Of a DNA stretch of 64,000 nucleotides, positions 49,423-58,162 are shown one piece after another. A program made the position numbers and the translations under genes. Each line of letters begins with the position of its first letter. The stretch's first letter is position 1. Origin of the DNA: JAAXHB01 sp965214945. GTDB taxonomy: Bacteria > Actinomycetota > Acidimicrobiia > Acidimicrobiales > Aldehydirespiratoraceae. A model generated the notes under the pieces. It worked only from the letters and a program-made list of their open reading frames with translations, made no database searches and had not been told where the DNA came from. The DNA is taken from NCBI GenBank assembly GCA_965214945.1, contig OZ244029.1, forward strand, positions 1,116,001 through 1,180,000, written 5' to 3'.

Positions 49423-50426
49423 CTGGCGCTGATCGTGCGGTCGTTTAAAGGCGGCCTGCGGCGAGAGCCCGCGCCCAGGGTGACCGCCGCAGCGGCTTCG
49501 ACAGCAGCCAAGAGGTTGCGCAAGTTCCTCGGTGGCGGGAAGTACTCGGTCTCACGCGTCACGCGGACCTCTTCCACGCCCTGAGCCGGCGCCAGACGCT
49601 CGATCACGGCTCGAACAAGGTCTTCGGGCGCGGAGGCCCCAGCGGTCACGCCAACCGTTCCGGCTAGGTCGTCGGGCAGTTCGTCGGCGTCGTTCACGCG
49701 GAACACTCGTGAGCAACCGGCCTCTGCGGCCAGGCAGGCTAACGCGCTGGTGTTGGACGAGTTGGAGGATCCGATCACCACCAAAGCATCGCAGTGAGGC
49801 GCTATTTCCATCAGCGCCGACTGCCGATTGGTGGTGGCGAAGCACAGATCGCTGCGGCCCGGCTGCCAAAGTCCATCGAAACGGGTCTCCGCGGCGGCGA
49901 GTGTGTCGGACCACTCGCGGTGCGACAGGGTGGTCTGCGCCAGGATCGCCACCGGTGATCCCAAGCGGGGGAGGGCAGCGACATCTTCCGCGGACTCCAC
50001 CCGGTGGATCGCATCGGGCGCCACCGCCATGGTGCCCACCGCCTCCTCGTGACCCTCGTGGCCGACGTAGATGATCTGGTATCCCTTAGCGGAGCGGGTT
50101 TTTACCTCGTGATGGACTTTGGTCACCAGAGGACAAACGGCGTCCACCACGAAGCCGCCGCGCTGACGTGCTGCCTCCACCACTTCCGGTGCCGATCCGT
50201 GAGCCGACAACATCACCGGGCTGCCCGCCGGCACCTCGGAGATGTCGTCTATGAAGACCACTCCCAACTCCTCGAATCGGCGCACCACCAGTTGGTTGTG
50301 GACGATCTCGTGATAGCAGTACACCGGCGGTTCGAAGGCTTGTACCATCCAAGCCAACGCCTTTATTGCCATCTCCACGCCTGCACAGAACCCCCGCGGC
50401 GCGGCTAGCAGCACCAAGTCGACCAT
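49293..50426 (-). CDS. ispH: 4-hydroxy-3-methylbut-2-enyl diphosphate reductase with long C-terminal extension
   Basis: The last enzyme of the MEP pathway, a [4Fe-4S] reductase. Cluster cysteines are Cys14 (PRGFCAGV), Cys98 (AVCPLVTKVH) and Cys195 (DLCFATTNRQ); HEIVHN and SAHG are also present. The family normally ends near YFPPPRNLRNLL, here residue 306, but this frame continues about 70 residues with no recognised domain. Most of the extension is antisense to the end of plsC. dxs of the same pathway is near 17 kb. Confidence 0.95.
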   Translation of the reverse strand: MVDLVLLAAPRGFCAGVEMAIKALAWMVQAFEPPVYCYHEIVHNQLVVRRFEELGVVFIDDISEVPAGSPVMLSAHGSAPEVVEAARQRGGFVVDAVCPLVTKVHHEVKTRSAKGYQIIYVGHEGHEEAVGTMAVAPDAIHRVESAEDVAALPRLGSPVAILAQTTLSHREWSDTLAAAETRFDGLWQPGRSDLCFATTNRQSALMEIAPHCDALVVIGSSNSSNTSALACLAAEAGCSRVFRVNDADELPDDLAGTVGVTAGASAPEDLVRAVIERLAPAQGVEEVRVTRETEYFPPPRNLRNLLAAVEAAAAVTLGAGSRRRPPLNDRTISASHVLDCLGDSFRTGQSWKDDSSWDGPAEALGGGSSPASTLAST

Positions 50427-50485
50427 CGGTGATCAGGCTAGGCCGCCGGGTCGCACCTGGGGGGCGGCCAGACCTCAGATCCCGG

Positions 50486-51001
50486 CTACACGATTAGTAC
50501 TCGCTCGCTGACGGCCGTCTCTATCGAACCGGCGGCGCCCGGCAGCGCGGGCGCTATCAACAGGTCGACCTCAAGGCTGAGTGTCACGGTGACCTCCCAG
50601 CGGCCCCAGCTGTCGCGGGCTATTGCGACTGCGTCCACCGAGGCCGTCGGGAGCGGGCCGGCAGCCACCGCTTGGTCGACGCGTGCCCTGGCCGCCGCGG
50701 GGTCGAACGACACAGCCCCGGTGCTGCGCAATGAGTCGACGTCGACGGCGCCCGCCACGTCGTTGGCTGCCGAGGCTGCCACCGCGCGCAGCTCTTGAAA
50801 CCGGACTCGCGCCAGGCCGACATCTAAGACGATGGCAGCCAGCACGAGCATCACCATCACGGCTGCCGGAAACAGCAGCAGCACGCTGCCTCGCTCACTG
50901 GGGCGGGTCGTCCCCCGGCCGCTCTCTGCTCGGTCACATCGGAGCGTGGGGCTGTCCGGCTGTGCCGAGTCGGAGGCGATCCCTTTGAGGCTCCTCAGCA
51001 T
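50486..51001 (-). CDS. TadG-like pilus assembly protein
   Basis: The 171-residue protein has a basic, Ser-rich N-terminus, then RGSVLLLFPAAVMVMLVLAAIVLDVGL, a single membrane helix with TadG/TadE-type leader, and an extracytoplasmic domain. Such proteins sit at the end of actinobacterial tad loci and probably help assembly or act as minor pilins. The ATG overlaps the stop of the TadE gene upstream by seven bases. Confidence 0.7.
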   Translation of the reverse strand: MLRSLKGIASDSAQPDSPTLRCDRAESGRGTTRPSERGSVLLLFPAAVMVMLVLAAIVLDVGLARVRFQELRAVAASAANDVAGAVDVDSLRSTGAVSFDPAAARARVDQAVAAGPLPTASVDAVAIARDSWGRWEVTVTLSLEVDLLIAPALPGAAGSIETAVSERVLIV

Positions 51002-51465
51002 CGCGCTATGCCGCTTAGGCCGGAGCGGAACGGGTCGACCACCTCGCTGAAGGTCGAAGTAACAGACGTCAGGTTGCCGAGGCCGCCGATGAACGGCACC
51101 CGGATCACGGGCAGGTCATGCGACACGGTCACGGTCACCCGGGCGCATCGGCGGTAGGCACCCTGCAGGGACGGTCCCGTCACGACAGAGCGCGATCCGC
51201 CCCTTCCGTACGCGGTCAGCGTCTCCGCAGCTCGTCTTGCGGCTGCGGCGTTGGCGGTGTTCTCATCTGTGGACTCCACATAGGCGCGAACCGCCTCACG
51301 AGCGGCAGCCGTGACCGCCAGCTTGGCGTCGACGACCCCCCAGGCGTTCACCACGATCAGCGTCACCGAGACGAACACCAGAAAGCCGAACGGCAGCACC
51401 TCGATGCCGCCGACCTGACCGCGGTCACCGCGATGGCGCACGCGTCGGGCAGAGTCCGCGCTCAT
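50995..51465 (-). CDS. TadE-like minor pilin / pilus assembly protein
   Basis: The 156-residue protein starts with a basic leader and RGQVGGIEVLPFGFLVFVSV, with the glutamate near the start of the helix as in TadE-type prepilins. The rest is a small extracytoplasmic domain. Coupled by ATGA to the TadE-like gene before it. Confidence 0.75.
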   Translation of the reverse strand: MSADSARRVRHRGDRGQVGGIEVLPFGFLVFVSVTLIVVNAWGVVDAKLAVTAAAREAVRAYVESTDENTANAAAARRAAETLTAYGRGGSRSVVTGPSLQGAYRRCARVTVTVSHDLPVIRVPFIGGLGNLTSVTSTFSEVVDPFRSGLSGIARC

Positions 51466-51986
51466 CTGGCGGCCTCGACGCGCACTTCGACCGTGCGGTT
51501 CACTCGGCCGAGTCCGGTCAAGCCCGACAGGCTTGTCGGGAGAATCGTCGGATGCCGGGCATCCACCGTCAGGCTTACTGCCTCTGTGTTGCTGCAGTCC
51601 CAGCTCAGCGTTGCGGATCCATGGGTTCTGTAGCCGCCGAGTTCTCTCCAGAACTCGCGCTCGGCCGCTGCCGTCGCCGCGCAGCGGCCAGCGGCGCTGT
51701 CGTATCCGGCGACGATGCGTGCCGCATTGAACGCGGCACTTGTGACAAACGTCGTGGCATAAAGATTGAACAGCACTTGCACGGCGGCGATCATCAGCAG
51801 CATGAACACTGCGAGCCCGGCCGCCATGCCGAACAGCCCGGCGCCCCGCGATGTGTCGTTGACCATGCCCTGGAACGGGCCGGCCATCGGCACAGTGGAG
51901 CGCCCCGCGGTTGACAGCGCAGTCGTCGACGACATGCGGACAGCGCCAGGAGTTGTCGTCAATCCGGTTGACTCCACGGCTGTCAA
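51462..51986 (-). CDS. TadE-like pilus assembly protein with long N-terminal tail
   Basis: The 174-residue protein has a membrane helix at about 52-75 (FGMAAGLAVFMLLMIAAVQV) followed by a domain with AAFNAARIVAGYD, similar to TadE-like proteins, but it lacks the usual glutamate at the helix start. The frame opens at a TTG without a clear ribosome site; in-frame ATGs at residues 18, 34 and 41 are alternatives, and the true N-terminus may be shorter. Confidence 0.65.
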   Translation of the reverse strand: MTAVESTGLTTTPGAVRMSSTTALSTAGRSTVPMAGPFQGMVNDTSRGAGLFGMAAGLAVFMLLMIAAVQVLFNLYATTFVTSAAFNAARIVAGYDSAAGRCAATAAAEREFWRELGGYRTHGSATLSWDCSNTEAVSLTVDARHPTILPTSLSGLTGLGRVNRTVEVRVEAAR

Positions 51987-52020
51987 CCCGGCCGCGAGCA
52001 GGCTGCGGTTGCGGACAGCG

Positions 52021-52332
52021 CTACGGGGTGCCGATCTTGTTGACTTGCTGCGTGATGTTGCTCTGGGCGTCGCTCCAGATGGTGTTGAACCCGATCCACA
52101 TCGCTGCTCCCAGAAACGCCACTATCAGCACTGCGATGGCCGCCGATATCACGCCCTCGCCGAGATCGCCGCGGCGTCGGCGACAGCCAGAGCGCACGCG
52201 GACTGAGCCGCTTGGGCTCAGGGCCAGCGTCTCGGTTCCGGGAGTGTCGGTTACCGCGGAGCCTAAGCACGCCGCGGGAATGTCAACCGCGGGAATGTTA
52301 ACGGTCATGTCGTTGTTCACGTTGTTGTTCAT
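52021..52332 (-). CDS. Pilin-like protein of the tad locus with unusually long leader
   Basis: The 103-residue protein has an AGGAGA site before its ATG, one membrane helix near residues 61-82 (GVISAAIAVLIVAFLGAAMW) and a short polar end. A basic RRRRGDLGEG precedes the helix; Gly55 followed by Glu at +4 resembles, but does not exactly match, the Flp prepilin cleavage motif. The leader of about 55 residues is far longer than the 10-20 usual for Flp. Position in the locus and the strong ribosome site suggest it is the major pilin. Confidence 0.6.
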   Translation of the reverse strand: MNNNVNNDMTVNIPAVDIPAACLGSAVTDTPGTETLALSPSGSVRVRSGCRRRRGDLGEGVISAAIAVLIVAFLGAAMWIGFNTIWSDAQSNITQQVNKIGTP

Positions 52333-52499
52333 TGTCTTCTCCTGTGTTTGGGTTGCTTGTGATGAGTGCCTTGGGCGGGATGCTGAGCGTTACATCGGGG
52401 TTGTTGTCCCTCGCCCAGTCCGCAAGTGGTTGTGGTGAGTGCCCGGTGGGCGGGTGGCTGAGTGGTGGGGCGGTGCTTGGCGCCCAGCACCGCAATCGG
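52333..52499 (-). other. C/A-rich, G-poor 5' leader of the pilin-like gene
   Basis: The 167 bases between tadC and the pilin-like gene are strikingly G-poor on the coding strand, unlike anything else nearby. That should give an unstructured leader. It probably contains a pilin promoter, but I see no clear -10. A 65-codon frame crosses it and overlaps the pilin start, with no recognisable features. Confidence 0.5.
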
Positions 52500-53399
52500 T
52501 CAGGCGAACAGCGTCAAAGCGTCCACGAAGGGAACGCCCATCAGCATCACCCCGGGCACGAGTGTGGCCGCCGTGACGGGTATCCAGACCTGCTGGGTCC
52601 GCTTCTCAATCGACTCGATCAGCTCGCGGTGCGACTCGCGGCGCATCGTGCGAGCCTCCTCGCTTATCAGCCCGCCGAAGTCGGCTGCCTCGCGGTTGAG
52701 CGACAGCACAGACACCAGCCGGAACAGCGAGTCCACGTCGGCGCGTCTAGCCCACTCTCGCAAGGCGTCTATCTCGCTGAGCCCCTGACGGATGCGCGCT
52801 GCCACACGTCTCAGATCCTCGGCGCAGACCCCGGCGCCCCGCTCGCCCACCCGCGCTAGCGCCGCGCCCAGAGACCAGCCTGCCGACAGCAGCATCCCGA
52901 TCTGCTCTGCTATCACGGGCAGTTCCGCTCGCAGACGGTTCTGCCAGCAGGCGGACTCGGCAGCGGCGCGCTGTTCGAGCAACAGGAAGGCCAGCAGCGG
53001 GGATCCGAACACCAAGCCCATGGCGAGCAACGCGTTGAGCCTCAAGGCGACGCTGAGCACCACCGCAGTGCCGAGCGCGGCTGCTGCCCAGCCCACCTGA
53101 CGAACGCGGAAACCTGTGACGCCGATCGGCGAGTGAACTCGCTCCAGACGCGCCTCCAGCTCCTCGCTCACGCGGAAGAGCCGCGCGAGGCGCTCTCCGA
53201 CGGAGCGCGACAGCGGCGCGATCACCTCCTTGAAAGACTCAGCTGACAGCACGTCAGGGCTTCGTAGCCGCTGCGCCCCGCCGGCATGGGCCCTGAGCCG
53301 CTCTACCAGCCCGACGCGCTGAAACCACCGCACCTCGGACAAGAGCAGGGAGAGCCCGGCACAGCCCAGCAGCGACAGCCCGAAGACGGCACTGCTCAT
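52500..53399 (-). CDS. tadC: Type II secretion F-domain protein TadC
   Basis: The 299-residue inner-membrane protein has membrane helices at the N-terminus, in the middle and at the end, and a cytoplasmic T2SF domain with LPVIAEQIGMLLSAGWSLGAAL and LSEIDALREWARRADVDSLFRLV. It is the platform protein paired with TadB. The ATG start overlaps the tadB stop by four bases; an upstream in-frame start lies inside tadB. Confidence 0.85.
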   Translation of the reverse strand: MSSAVFGLSLLGCAGLSLLLSEVRWFQRVGLVERLRAHAGGAQRLRSPDVLSAESFKEVIAPLSRSVGERLARLFRVSEELEARLERVHSPIGVTGFRVRQVGWAAAALGTAVVLSVALRLNALLAMGLVFGSPLLAFLLLEQRAAAESACWQNRLRAELPVIAEQIGMLLSAGWSLGAALARVGERGAGVCAEDLRRVAARIRQGLSEIDALREWARRADVDSLFRLVSVLSLNREAADFGGLISEEARTMRRESHRELIESIEKRTQQVWIPVTAATLVPGVMLMGVPFVDALTLFA

Positions 53400-54283
53400 C
53401 GGTCGAACACCCGCTGGGGATGGGGTAGACGCATCACGCGTCCGGCCCATGCCCAGCAGCCGATCATTAGCAGCAGCGCCAACAGCACCACGGCCTGTCC
53501 GATGCCGCTGCGATAGGCGTCACGTCCGGTGCCGATCGACATTCCGGCAAGCGCCATCCCGGCCGGGACGATCAGCACGAAAGCTCTGGCGAAGCGCGCC
53601 CCCGCCTGACGCGACCGGGCGTCTTTGCGATCCTGGACGTCTTGACGACGGTCCTCGGCCAGAGCCTCCAGGCGCCTATCGAGGTCACCGCCACCGAGTT
53701 CGTGGGCGATCAGCAGCGTCTCGCAGGCCGCGTCGGCGGTCGGGTCGGCCAGCATGTCCTTCAACACCGACAGCGTCAGCGTCAGGTCGGTGGTGAGCAG
53801 CCACTCGCGGTGCGCCGCCTCGAACGCCGGGCGAAGCTCGCGGGGACTGCCGCGACCCACCTCGAACAGCGCCTGGGGGATGCTTCGCCCCAGCGACGAG
53901 GTTTGTAGGCGTATCTCCTCGATCATCCGAGGCCACGCCTCCATGGCTCGCTGGCGGCGAATAGAGCGCCGCGTCTGGTATCCCGCCACCGGGAAGGACG
54001 TCACGAAGCACGCCACGACCGCCGCCACGATCAGGCTCCCGAACACGGCGTAGGCCCCGATGCCGCCAGCGGCAAACAGCGCGGCTACCACAGCCGAGAA
54101 CTCGCTGCGGTTCACCCTGTCGAGGCCGGCCTCCGCTAGCCAGGCGCTGAGCCCGCGGCGCGGTCGGGCCGAAGCGGCTTTCACGGCCGGCCCCAGGCCG
54201 AAGCCGGCCCATCCGAACGCGACGGCGCTGTACAGCCAGTGGGCACCGAGCGCGCCGATCACGGCCAAGATGACGGCGCTCAC
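53396..54283 (-). CDS. tadB: Type II secretion F-domain protein TadB
   Basis: The 295-residue protein has N- and C-terminal membrane helices and a T2SF domain with MEAWPRMIEEIRLQTSSLGRSIPQALFEVG seen in parts around residues 120-150 and HELGGGDLDRRLEALAEDRRQDVQDRKDARSRQAGAR near 225. The GTG start overlaps the tadA stop (GTGA), which excludes a longer frame. Together with TadC it forms the pilus inner-membrane platform. Confidence 0.85.
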   Translation of the reverse strand: MSAVILAVIGALGAHWLYSAVAFGWAGFGLGPAVKAASARPRRGLSAWLAEAGLDRVNRSEFSAVVAALFAAGGIGAYAVFGSLIVAAVVACFVTSFPVAGYQTRRSIRRQRAMEAWPRMIEEIRLQTSSLGRSIPQALFEVGRGSPRELRPAFEAAHREWLLTTDLTLTLSVLKDMLADPTADAACETLLIAHELGGGDLDRRLEALAEDRRQDVQDRKDARSRQAGARFARAFVLIVPAGMALAGMSIGTGRDAYRSGIGQAVVLLALLLMIGCWAWAGRVMRLPHPQRVFDR

Positions 54284-55578
54284 GACCTCTGCGACCCTTT
54301 GGCTGCCAACGTCGAGCGGATGTCGATCCCGACTGCTGCCATCGCAGCAGCCACTCTTGAGGGGATCAGCCCGCTCCAGCGCAGCGCGCCGTCCATCTGC
54401 TGTCGCGAGAACACCTCCGTGAGCGTGAACTGGGTACTGTCGGCGGTACCCGCGAAGTCTTCGACGCACACGATCCCCGACACACGCGGGCCTTCAGGAG
54501 TACGGGCGGTGTGCACCACCACGTCGATCGCTTCACTGACCAAGCTGTTGAGGGCCGTCATCGGCAGCTCATTAGACGTGTCGGAGAGCTGGCAAATGAA
54601 CCTGAGCCGCGTGAGCGCCTGCCGAGCCGACCCTGCGTGGATGGTGGTGTAGCCCTTCACGCCCGACGACAGCGTCAGCAGCAGCGGCAGCGCTTCACGG
54701 TCGCGCACCTCGCCGACAATGGCCACATCTGGCGCCATGCGCAGAAAGCCCGCCACGAGCCTGCGCAAGCCGATAGCGGGACGGTCGCTGCGCGCCGCAC
54801 GGGTCTGCATCCCAGCCACGTTCGCCAACGGGATGTCGGCCTCGAAGACCTCTTCTGCCACCACCACGCGCAACGACGGGTCGAGCTCGGCGCAACAGCA
54901 GCTCAGCATGGTGGTCTTGCCCGCACCCGGGGCGCCTGCGAACACAATCGTCTGCCGGGCCCTCACGCAGTCGCGCAGAAAGTCGGCCGCGGCGCGGGTC
55001 ATGGTGCCCTGATCCACGAGTTCGCCCAGCGTCCGGAACGCCACTCCGGTGAACTTGCGGATGTTCACCATCATGTGCCCGCCGCGGGCCAGGTCTCCGT
55101 GAATGATATGAAGCCGGGCGCCGGTGTCTAGCTGCGCGTCCTGAAGGCCTTCGGCCGGGTCGAGCTTGCGGTGCGCGGCGGATGCGTCCTCAAGCACCTT
55201 CGTGAGGATCCGGGTGACGTGCTCGTCGTCGTGGAAGACTTCATGGTGGTAGCCGCTCGGTCCCAGGTGGCGCTTGACGAAGATCGCGTCTGGGCGATTG
55301 ATCATGATCTCCCAGACGTCGTCGTCCGCGAGCAGCGGCCCCAGCGGCCCGTAGCCGGTGAGATTGCGCATGGCGCGCTCGGCCAGCAGCGCGGTGTCGG
55401 CGATTCGGAACGGGCGTGCACCGATCCGGTACTCGTCATTCCAGGCCTTGATCTCCTGATTCACCAGATCTGCCAGGAGAGTGTGCGCCTCCTGGTCGTC
55501 GAGGCCGGCGGACATCCGACGGGCGCGCTCCTGGACACGGCGCTCGATCTCCTCGAGGGGCGTGAGCTGAGCGCTCAT
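54280..55578 (-). CDS. tadA: Pilus assembly ATPase TadA (CpaF family)
   Basis: The 432-residue secretion ATPase has Walker A GAPGAGKTTML, an Asp-box/Walker B region DVAIVGEVRDREALPLLLTL, and the His box GYTTIHAGSARQALTRL. The N-terminal domain contains TGYGPLGPLLADDDVWEIMINRPD, typical of CpaF. It powers pilus polymerisation. The ATG overlaps the stop of the tadZ gene. Confidence 0.93.
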   Translation of the reverse strand: MSAQLTPLEEIERRVQERARRMSAGLDDQEAHTLLADLVNQEIKAWNDEYRIGARPFRIADTALLAERAMRNLTGYGPLGPLLADDDVWEIMINRPDAIFVKRHLGPSGYHHEVFHDDEHVTRILTKVLEDASAAHRKLDPAEGLQDAQLDTGARLHIIHGDLARGGHMMVNIRKFTGVAFRTLGELVDQGTMTRAAADFLRDCVRARQTIVFAGAPGAGKTTMLSCCCAELDPSLRVVVAEEVFEADIPLANVAGMQTRAARSDRPAIGLRRLVAGFLRMAPDVAIVGEVRDREALPLLLTLSSGVKGYTTIHAGSARQALTRLRFICQLSDTSNELPMTALNSLVSEAIDVVVHTARTPEGPRVSGIVCVEDFAGTADSTQFTLTEVFSRQQMDGALRWSGLIPSRVAAAMAAVGIDIRSTLAAKGSQRS

Positions 55579-56786
55579 CGGGCGTTCAAGCGGGCCGCAA
55601 CGGCTGCGGCAATTCGTCGGCATAGAGACGATGGCAGGGCCACACCGTCTCGCAGAGCAGGCTCCACTGACCGGTGATGTGGCACGAACACCGGAGCGGC
55701 GATGCCCTCAGCTGCGGTCCTCTGGAGCAGCGCGGACAACGCCGCGGCCACTGAAGCCCGCCGCCGCGTGTGCCGCGCAGCGCGGTTGATCACCGGAAGC
55801 AGCCGCTCGGCGGATACGCCGCGGTCGGCCAAGCCCACGATGGTGCGCACCAGAGAGTGCACTCCCAAAGTGTTGCCAGCCCCCACGGCAACCACCAGAT
55901 CGCTCAGCGATGTGGCAGCGCGGGCGAGCCTGTTGCGGTCTTCCACGGCAGCCGCGCCGGTATCCGACTCGCCCTCGGTGTCGGCGTCTGTGTCGGCGAC
56001 GACGAACCGGTAGGTGCGGGCCAGCCCAGCCAGTGCCGTCTCAAGCGGACGCCGGCGGATTGCTGTCCAGTCGCGGTGCCGCCGCAGCCCGGGCAGAAGG
56101 TGGTAACCGCGTCCGGCGGGCTCGATTAGCAGCGCGCCCAGCTGGTCGCGGCCTAGCCATCCGTCCTGGCAGGCCTCGACCAGCTCCTGCAGGCCCGACA
56201 TCGTGTCTCGGGTGTCGTGCATCACCGCCTGGTCGGCGTTGAGGGCTATGTCGGCCAGAAGCACCAGGCCGCGGTCGGAGGCCTCAGACCCGAGGCCCTG
56301 GGCGAGTGCCATCGCAATGAGAGACGCGCCCGCTCCACCGCTGCTGGTGACCGCGATGATCTTCCCCCTCCAGCCGACGGAGAGGCCGCCGCGATCCGCG
56401 GCGGCCTCGTCGTGGTCGGACGAAGTGGCCTGGGCGTGTGCTGCTAGCGCGCTGATCAGGTCGTCGCGGCCGAAATCCTCCGCAAGCGCTGCGGAGGCCC
56501 TCAGATCCGACGGCGGACACGGGCTGTCGCCGCCGACGATAATCACTGCCAGACCCGCGGCAGTCGCCTCCGCGATGAGGGAGGGGCTGAGTTCCCCAGC
56601 GTCTGCCCCAATCAGCAACGCCGAGAACTTCTCTCCGTTGTCGAGCCGGCTGCTGACCTCCGACGCCGAAAGGCACTTGACGAAGTCGACCGAGATTGCA
56701 GCCGCGGTCGACCAGCGCGCCAGCCGCGAGAACCACTCGGAACGGGGAGCGGCGAGTCCTGCGACCCTCCATCGGTCACCTGACAT
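55575..56786 (-). CDS. TadZ/CpaE-like MinD-family localisation protein
   Basis: The 403-residue protein has a receiver-like N-terminal region (about 10-130) and a ParA/MinD-type domain starting IIAVTSSGGAGASLIAMALAQ. The Walker A lacks the usual lysines (GGAGAS instead of GGxGKT), as reported for many TadZ proteins. TadZ places the pilus machine at the cell pole. Its start overlaps the cpaB end by 11 bases. Confidence 0.8.
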   Translation of the reverse strand: MSGDRWRVAGLAAPRSEWFSRLARWSTAAAISVDFVKCLSASEVSSRLDNGEKFSALLIGADAGELSPSLIAEATAAGLAVIIVGGDSPCPPSDLRASAALAEDFGRDDLISALAAHAQATSSDHDEAAADRGGLSVGWRGKIIAVTSSGGAGASLIAMALAQGLGSEASDRGLVLLADIALNADQAVMHDTRDTMSGLQELVEACQDGWLGRDQLGALLIEPAGRGYHLLPGLRRHRDWTAIRRRPLETALAGLARTYRFVVADTDADTEGESDTGAAAVEDRNRLARAATSLSDLVVAVGAGNTLGVHSLVRTIVGLADRGVSAERLLPVINRAARHTRRRASVAAALSALLQRTAAEGIAAPVFVPHHRSVEPALRDGVALPSSLCRRIAAAVAARLNAR

Positions 56787-57618
56787 CGGACAGCTCCATC
56801 CCGTCACTGCTGGTCCCGTGAGTGCCAAGCCCGTACTCTGAGGGGATGTCGAGGGCGTAGTCCGGTGTGCCCGGATCAGCGGACTCAGCGCCAAGATCGG
56901 CGATCAGCCCTGACGTGGCGACGTAAGCAGGGTAGGCGTCGGTGACGGCACGTGTGGTGCGGATCACCGTCACAGAGCCTCGGCGGGACAGGTGAGCCAA
57001 GCTCATGGCCGACGCGGCATCGTCCAGGGCCAGCTTGAGGACGCCTCTGGAGGACGCAGATTCGCTGCCACCGGACCACCCCAGCACCCGGACGTCTTCG
57101 GCCGCCACGACCGTGAAGGGATCGTCGCTGGCGTCTAACGTGGCGAGCACGGTCACGCGGTCGCCGGCAGCGGTGCGATCGCTGATGCGGTCGTGTTCAA
57201 CCGGCATCGACATCTCATGTACGGCGCCCACAGCGGCGCCGTCTGCGCTGGGCGCCGCGATGAGGTCGCCCGCTGTGATCAAGTCGCCCGCGACGAGGTC
57301 GCGCACGGCGATCGAGCCCTCGAGTCCGTCAGCGGACGAAACGGCATTGGCGGCGACCACCGCCGGCAGCAGCATCGGCGCCAGCGCGAGGTCGCCCAAG
57401 CTGACCGCCGCCCCCTGCTCGATCGGTTCTGAGGCAACGAGGTACAGCTCGCCAGGATCGCCGCTGCCTCGGTCGGCAAGTGTGAAGGCACCCACGCCCG
57501 CCACCGTCACCATGAGAGCACCGACGACCGCCCGCCCGCTCGGAAGCCGGCGCCGGGGCCTGAGACTCCGAGCCTGTGGCTTGGCGGAGTATCCACCATC
57601 TGGCTCTGTAACGCTCAT
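56776..57618 (-). CDS. cpaB: CpaB/RcpC-like pilus assembly protein with SAF domain
   Basis: The 280-residue protein has a basic N-terminus, one membrane helix (about 29-47), a SAF domain (LYLVASEPIEQGAAVSLGDL...GSIAVRDLVAGDLITAGDL) and the RcpC-type domain with DRTAAGDRVTVLATL. It is the first gene of the tad operon, with AAGGAGA just before its ATG. In diderms CpaB contacts the secretin; in this secretin-less locus it more likely acts at the wall. Confidence 0.85.
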   Translation of the reverse strand: MSVTEPDGGYSAKPQARSLRPRRRLPSGRAVVGALMVTVAGVGAFTLADRGSGDPGELYLVASEPIEQGAAVSLGDLALAPMLLPAVVAANAVSSADGLEGSIAVRDLVAGDLITAGDLIAAPSADGAAVGAVHEMSMPVEHDRISDRTAAGDRVTVLATLDASDDPFTVVAAEDVRVLGWSGGSESASSRGVLKLALDDAASAMSLAHLSRRGSVTVIRTTRAVTDAYPAYVATSGLIADLGAESADPGTPDYALDIPSEYGLGTHGTSSDGMELSDVR

Positions 57619-57712
57619 ATAGTCTCCTTGCTATATCGTAAAGGCATCCCGTCACTGCGATAAGCATCAGACATACCCGAAATCGCAGATCATACTGAAA
57701 CACATTGTGATT

Positions 57713-58162
57713 TATCGATTTTCAGGAAGGTCGAGTAATAGTAATGGCTGAAATAGCAGATACCACATCGGGCGATCCGTTTGAGTCAGTGTTGTCGGAG
57801 AGCGGCCCGGAGTGGCTGGGAACCACCGCTTCGTCGAAGCGGCTGGGCATCACCACGCGCACGCTTTATCGCTTCATCGACGAGGGCCAGATTCCGGCCT
57901 ATCGGCTAGGCCGCGTCATTCGGCTGAAGCTGTCCGATATCGATTTTCAGAAAGGTCGAATAATAGTAATGGCTGAAATAGCAGATACCACATCGGGCGA
58001 TCCGTTTGAGTCAGTGTTGTCGGAGAGCGGCCCGGAGTGGCTGGGAACCACCGCTTCGTCGAAGCGGCTGGGCATCACCACGCGCACGCTTTATCGCTTC
58101 ATCGACGAGGGCCAGATTCCGGCCTATCGGCTAGGCCGCGTCATTCGGCTGAAGCTGTCCGA
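57713..58162 (+). repeat. 225-base in-frame tandem duplication of the regulator gene
   Basis: Two 225-base copies (57713-57937 and 57938-58162) differ at only two bases, both G-to-A in the former leader. The six bases TATCGA occur at the start of each copy and again right after the second (58163), so the event probably arose by slippage or recombination at this microhomology. The coding parts of the two copies are identical at DNA level. Confidence 0.95.

Noticed and set aside
52298..52495. 65-codon minus-strand frame in the pilin leader
   Set aside because: It overlaps the pilin start, has no ribosome site and its composition follows the G-poor leader; no family resemblance.
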